Shown: piece after piece, positions 5,240 to 6,179 of the stretch
Layout of the letters: every line of letters begins with the position of its first letter
How positions within the stretch are numbered: the first letter of the stretch is position 1
Assembly: GCA_029052375.1 (NCBI GenBank)
Contig: JAIDJD010000180.1
Location: forward strand, 1 to 6,179
Source: Duncaniella sp.
Lineage (GTDB): Bacteria; Bacteroidota; Bacteroidia; Bacteroidales; Muribaculaceae
DNA: 6,179 nt
Reading direction: 5' to 3'
The notes under the pieces: generated by a model
What the model saw: only the letters and a program-made list of their open reading frames with translations
Told to the model about the DNA's origin: nothing
The model's database searches: none
Translations under genes and position numbers: made by a program

Positions 5240-6179
5240 ATGCCGTCAGACTCCAAGATATCATGCAGGCTGCTGGCCATCCGCTTTTCCGCTCTCGGAG
5301 ATGTGGCCATGACCCTGCCGGCCCTCTACTCACTGGCCCGCCGGTATCCTGACCTGCACATAGACTTTGTCACCACACCGTTCTTCAAGCGCCTCTTCAT
5401 CAATCCTCCGGCCAACCTTCATGTCCACGGTCTGGACGTCAAGAAGGATTACCGCGGCCTCGGCGGCCTGGTGCGCCTCGTCAAGGCTCTCAGCACCTTC
5501 AGGCCCGACATGGTGGCCGACCTCCACAACGTAGGCCGCACATGGATCATAGACCAGTGGTTCAGGCTCACGGGCATCAGGGTGGCCATGCTCGACAAGA
5601 TGCGCCGCGCACGCAGGCGCGTCCTGCGCAAGGGCGAGGCACAGCCTGCGTTCACAGGCCGTTATGCCGACGTCTTCGCGCGCCTCGGCTTCCCGATAAC
5701 GCTCGATTTCGAGACACTCTTCCCTGACGGTGTGCCCGAGGCGGGGACAGAAATCCAACATCCCGCCGTGGGCATAGCTCCCTTCGCGAGATACTACAAC
5801 AAGACATACCCGGCCGACCTGATGCGCACCGTGGTCGAGATTCTCACCCGCCGGGGCGTCAACGTCTATCTCTTCGGCGGACGAGGCCGCGAGGCCGAAC
5901 TGCTGGGGACATGGACAGCCTACAACGACCGGTGTCACTCGCTGGCCGGACGCTTCACTCTCGAGGAGGAGATAGCCCTCATGGCTCGCCTGGACGTGAT
6001 GGTGAGCATGGACTCGGCCAACCAGCACATGGCCGCGCTGACCGGCACGCCTGTTGTAAGCATCTGGGGCAGCACAACGCCCGCCTGCGGATTCATGGCC
6101 TATCGCCAGGACAGCGCCAACGCCCTCGCGGCCGGACTCGAGTGCCAGCCATTCACCATACCCGGGAGCGCCGAGTGTC
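5240..6179 (+). CDS. GT9 heptosyltransferase-like glycosyltransferase, 3' end cut by window
   Basis: The frame is open from ATG 5240 to the right edge, giving 313 residues without a stop. It is a GT9 (ADP-heptose:LPS heptosyltransferase type, GT-B fold) enzyme. RFSALGDVAMTLPAL (15-29) is the classic N-terminal block. VADLHNVGRT (92-101) matches the acceptor-side motif. GIAPFARYYNKTYP (178-191) and YLFGGRGRE (210-218) begin and continue the nucleotide domain. MDSANQH (257-263) with PVVSIWGSTTP (271-281) is the donor-binding signature, which in characterised heptosyltransferases reads more like D-T/S-G-x-x-H. By comparison with Bacteroidales homologues only a few tens of residues should be missing. 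The gene follows the GT90 gene after 25 bases without a terminator, so it most likely belongs to the same operon. Heptose as substrate is not assured, because GT9 enzymes of Bacteroidota are often annotated this way without proof. Confidence 0.88.
   Translation, partial: MPSDSKISCRLLAIRFSALGDVAMTLPALYSLARRYPDLHIDFVTTPFFKRLFINPPANLHVHGLDVKKDYRGLGGLVRLVKALSTFRPDMVADLHNVGRTWIIDQWFRLTGIRVAMLDKMRRARRRVLRKGEAQPAFTGRYADVFARLGFPITLDFETLFPDGVPEAGTEIQHPAVGIAPFARYYNKTYPADLMRTVVEILTRRGVNVYLFGGRGREAELLGTWTAYNDRCHSLAGRFTLEEEIALMARLDVMVSMDSANQHMAALTGTPVVSIWGSTTPACGFMAYRQDSANALAAGLECQPFTIPGSAEC

Noticed and set aside
4192..5310. Long open frame on the minus strand opposite the GT90 gene (372 codons).
   Set aside because: It is a shadow of the GT90 coding sequence, with biased composition, no domain and no promoter or start context.
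1..6179. Search by eye for tRNA or rRNA genes, CRISPR repeats, insertion-sequence ends and attachment sites.
   Set aside because: Apart from the leader, the window is almost fully occupied by six LPS genes. No repeated units, transposase motifs or RNA-gene signatures were seen.

Overview
The window looks like a chromosomal fragment from a member of the Bacteroidota, probably Bacteroidales. Three signs point there. The start codons mostly have no Shine-Dalgarno sequence. The leader upstream of the first gene carries perfect matches to the Bacteroidota -7 promoter element TAnnTTTG. All six proteins read like Bacteroidales lipopolysaccharide (LPS/LOS) enzymes. The coding DNA is GC-rich by eye (around 60%) yet uses the Ile codon ATA often. 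This would fit the higher-GC Bacteroidales such as Muribaculaceae or Rikenellaceae, but the genus cannot be fixed from this window.

Layout: positions 1-177 are a non-coding, AT- and pyrimidine-rich leader with candidate promoter elements and an inverted repeat. It is followed by six tightly packed plus-strand genes: waaA/kdtA (Kdo transferase, 178-1455), an lpxL-type lipid A acyltransferase (1440-2354), a divergent KdsB-like CMP-sugar synthetase (2354-3088), a GT4 glycosyltransferase (3095-4228), a GT90 glycosyltransferase (4225-5214) and a GT9 heptosyltransferase-like enzyme (from 5240, cut by the right edge). Neighbouring genes overlap by 16, 1 and 4 bases or are separated by 6 and 25 bases. 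No terminator is visible, so this reads as one operon that continues past the window.

The genes make one functional set. A cytidylyltransferase activates an ulosonic acid (most likely Kdo). WaaA transfers Kdo to the lipid A precursor. The LpxL-type enzyme adds a secondary acyl chain, a step that in Escherichia coli needs the Kdo already in place. Three glycosyltransferases of unrelated families then probably extend the core oligosaccharide. I see no novel defence or mobile system here. The points most worth a second look are the non-canonical active-site motifs of the cytidylyltransferase, the unassigned substrates of the three glycosyltransferases, and the dyad-symmetric promoter region.
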